23,901 bases of DNA from a virus, in IMG/VR virus record IMGVR_UViG_3300027788_000081, positions 1 to 23,901 of that record; one strand, given 5' to 3'. Positions 22,915 to 23,901 of this stretch are shown piece by piece. The position numbers and the translations under genes are program-made. The notes under the pieces were generated by a model that saw nothing but the letters and a program-made list of their open reading frames with translations, was not told the DNA's origin and searched no databases. Position 1 is the stretch's first letter, and each line of letters starts with the position of its first letter.

Positions 22915-23478
22915 TTACGCCGCAGCGTTTGCTTCAGCAGCTTTACGCGCTCGGTAGTCTGCAAGACCTTTCATAGCATTTTCACTAGGAGCACGCTTTT
23001 CTTTGCCAGCATCAAAGCTTTCTAAGAGAGCAACTTCGTTAGCTACAATCCAGCTAGCAAGGTCTTCGTTACCATCAGCGAGTGCAATTAAAGAGTTTTT
23101 AACAGCTACACTCTTTTCTTCAGCTGTCATTCGCCGTTGAGTTGGCCACCGAAAAGTTTCAACAATAGCAGTGCCGTGTTCATTCAAGAAAGCAAGCTTA
23201 GTATCACCTGTTTCTTCATAGATTGCCTGAAGACGCTCAATTGCTTTAGCAAGCTTGCTTCTTTCAGACTTAGTTACTCGTTTGATAGAGCCTGTGTCAA
23301 AACAGGAGGCTACGTCAGCACGATTAGTGGCTAGCCAGTCAGACAAACTTTCGTCGTTTTGAGTGAGACTATTAAGAGCCGTCACTACCAGAGGCTTACG
23401 AGTGTGCTCATTAGCTTCTGCTTTTGTATCGAAAGCTTCATTGTCTTCGGTAATCCACTTTTGCCTTAATTCAGCCAT
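22915..23478 (-). CDS. Protein with threefold WLxxN...F repeat
   Basis: The 187-residue protein starts with KWITEDNEAFDTKAEANEHT, a small beta/alpha unit seen in other phage proteins. It then carries three related helical units: residues 40-70 (LSDWLATNRADVASCFDTG), 91-117 (LAFLNEHGTAIVETFRWP) and 134-165 (LASWIVANEVALLESFDAG). In each, an aromatic-aliphatic pair (W48-L, F97-L, W143-I) is followed exactly 12 residues later by Phe (60, 109, 155). Basic KR stretches follow units one and three. It ends in an Ala-rich tail. The ribosome binding site is AGGA. It stands alone between a leader and a terminator, suggesting strong, separately controlled expression. The function is unknown. Confidence 0.85.
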   Translation of the reverse strand: MAELRQKWITEDNEAFDTKAEANEHTRKPLVVTALNSLTQNDESLSDWLATNRADVASCFDTGSIKRVTKSERSKLAKAIERLQAIYEETGDTKLAFLNEHGTAIVETFRWPTQRRMTAEEKSVAVKNSLIALADGNEDLASWIVANEVALLESFDAGKEKRAPSENAMKGLADYRARKAAEANAAA

Positions 23479-23510
23479 TTTTAATATTCCTATTTACGTA
23501 TTTAGAAAGA

Positions 23511-23532
23511 ATCTTAACTCTATAGTTAAGAT
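23511..23532. promoter_or_regulatory. Perfect 9-bp inverted repeat in the 5' leader
   Basis: The arms ATCTTAACT and AGTTAAGAT pair perfectly around a 4-nt loop, 33 bases upstream of the ATG at 23478. It could be an operator for a dimeric repressor or a stabilising hairpin at the mRNA 5' end. There is no T tract of terminator quality downstream on the minus strand. Confidence 0.55.
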
Positions 23533-23546
23533 CAAGAAACCACGTG

Positions 23547-23559
23547 CCTACAAAGTAGG
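23547..23559. promoter_or_regulatory. Hairpin, 5-bp stem and 3-nt loop
   Basis: The plus strand reads CCTAC-AAA-GTAGG, with a purine-centred loop on the strand that is template for leftward genes. It is about 70 bases upstream of the start codon at 23478, a suitable distance for a promoter. It is a candidate N4-type hairpin promoter and may also be a chance palindrome. Confidence 0.33.
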
Positions 23560-23618
23560 GTTAACTTAACGGATTCATCCGTGGTAATGAAACCGTGACT
23601 ATTTTCTGACAACTTGTT

Positions 23619-23680
23619 AAAAAAACCCTTAGTGTGCTACACACTGTCAAGCTCTTGGCGTTTTTGTAAAACCCTAAGGG
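23619..23680 (-). terminator. Terminator-like structure with branched interior
   Basis: On the minus strand CCCTTAG (23674-23680) pairs with CTAAGGG (23626-23632) and is followed by seven U residues (23619-23625). The 41-nt interior forms its own small hairpins, among them AGTGTG-TAG-CACACT. It may end a transcript arriving from the right edge. The long loop makes it less certain than the other terminators. Confidence 0.5.
23631..23650 (-). promoter_or_regulatory. TTGACA box abutting a 6-bp/3-nt hairpin
   Basis: The minus strand reads TTGACA (23645-23650), a perfect -35 match. It overlaps by one base the hairpin AGTGTG-TAG-CACACT (23631-23645). No -10 box lies at 16-18 bases. The arrangement, TTGAC then hairpin then CTAA, is shared with the 15406-15434 element, which suggests a common regulatory site. 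In N4 terms the loop's central base on the template strand is T rather than a purine, so this copy fits less well. Confidence 0.35.
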
Positions 23681-23857
23681 GTATCCATGCCAATCTACAG
23701 CAGTGCAGAGCGTTGCACAGGGGTACACAATAGCATTAGCCAGGAAATAGTCTTTTGAATAAAGCCAATATTAGCTTTTTCAGTTTAAAACGATAATAAA
23801 GTGTTATTTTCATTTATTTTTAATATTGCTATTACTTTAATGTTTTTTATTCTTAAC

Positions 23858-23886
23858 AATACACTTCTCTTTTAATACATTTTCAA
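23858..23886 (-). promoter_or_regulatory. Weak sigma70-like promoter candidate
   Basis: On the minus strand TTGAAA (23881-23886) and TGTATT (23858-23863) are separated by 17 bases, matching the consensus at five of six and four of six. In such AT-rich sequence this can arise by chance. If real, its transcript would have to pass the terminator-like structure at 23619-23680. Confidence 0.2.
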
Positions 23887-23901
23887 TTTCACGCAAGCAA
23901 T

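Larger units (their letters stand above)
23479..23901. other. Gene-free leader rich in inverted repeats
   Basis: No gene is supportable in these 423 bases. Besides the elements listed separately, it contains ACGGAT-TC-ATCCGT (23569-23582), arms ACCACG/CGTGGT (23539-23544, 23580-23585), GTGCA...TGCAC with a 6-nt loop (23703-23718), and a near palindrome at 23761-23778. The right part (23780-23901) is very AT-rich. The region acts as control for the leftward gene at 23478 and probably ends an operon entering from beyond the right edge. Confidence 0.6.

Noticed and set aside
22816-23025. 69-codon plus-strand frame over the spacer
   Set aside because: It would be the only plus-strand gene, runs antisense into the repeat-protein gene and has no ribosome binding site.
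23645-23650. A complete sigma70 promoter built on TTGACA
   Set aside because: No acceptable -10 hexamer is found 16-18 bases downstream. The sequence there is G/T-rich (GGTTTT).
23626-23680. tRNA-like cloverleaf
   Set aside because: The outer stem and three small hairpins resemble a cloverleaf, but the length (about 55 bases), 2-3 nt loops and lack of a T-loop or CCA exclude a tRNA.

Overview
The window is part of an AT-rich tailed-bacteriophage genome (Caudoviricetes). Every convincing gene lies on the minus strand, so transcription runs from the right edge towards the left edge. The genes are packed tightly, with many 1-4 bp stop/start overlaps, and most have a purine-rich ribosome binding site (AGGAG, AGAGG or similar). 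This points to a bacterial host that uses Shine-Dalgarno initiation. The mix of small proteins resembles that of marine phages, but the host cannot be named from this sequence.

Layout from right to left, in the direction of transcription: (1) 23479-23901 is a gene-free leader with several inverted repeats, a terminator-like structure and possible promoters. (2) 22915-23478 encodes a protein with a threefold internal repeat. A 180-bp structured spacer with a four-codon minigene follows, then a rho-independent terminator at 22704-22733. (3) 15571-22679 is one long cluster of about 22 small genes. They include three cysteine-rich (probably zinc-binding) proteins, two very basic proteins, two small membrane proteins and several recurrent phage families of unknown function. 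The cluster ends at a very strong terminator with a 21-nt U tract (15510-15565). (4) 15066-15509 is a second gene-free regulatory region with nested palindromes and a possible promoter. (5) 15065 to the left edge is the packaging and virion operon. Its order is a probable small terminase subunit, large terminase, a long fiber with a self-cleaving S74 chaperone, three small virion-type proteins, a fiber with an SGNH acetylesterase domain, a membrane-anchored protein, a small protein, the portal, and finally a giant minor head protein.

The most striking item is the last gene, which enters at 3431 and runs off the left edge with 1,143 codons open. Its N-terminal quarter is a Mu F / SPP1 gp7-type minor head protein. 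Its C-terminal half carries, in order, the DxxxR element, motif A and motif B of single-subunit (T7/N4-type) RNA polymerases. The motif B spacing (K-x7-YG) matches T7 and N4 exactly. I read this as a head protein fused to an RNA polymerase, so that the polymerase would be built into the capsid next to the portal and could be delivered with the DNA, as the N4 virion polymerase is. The two gene-free regions contain small hairpins with 5-6 bp stems and 3-nt loops, the geometry of N4 virion-polymerase promoters. That link is a hypothesis. The catalytic motif C lies beyond the window and remains to be seen.
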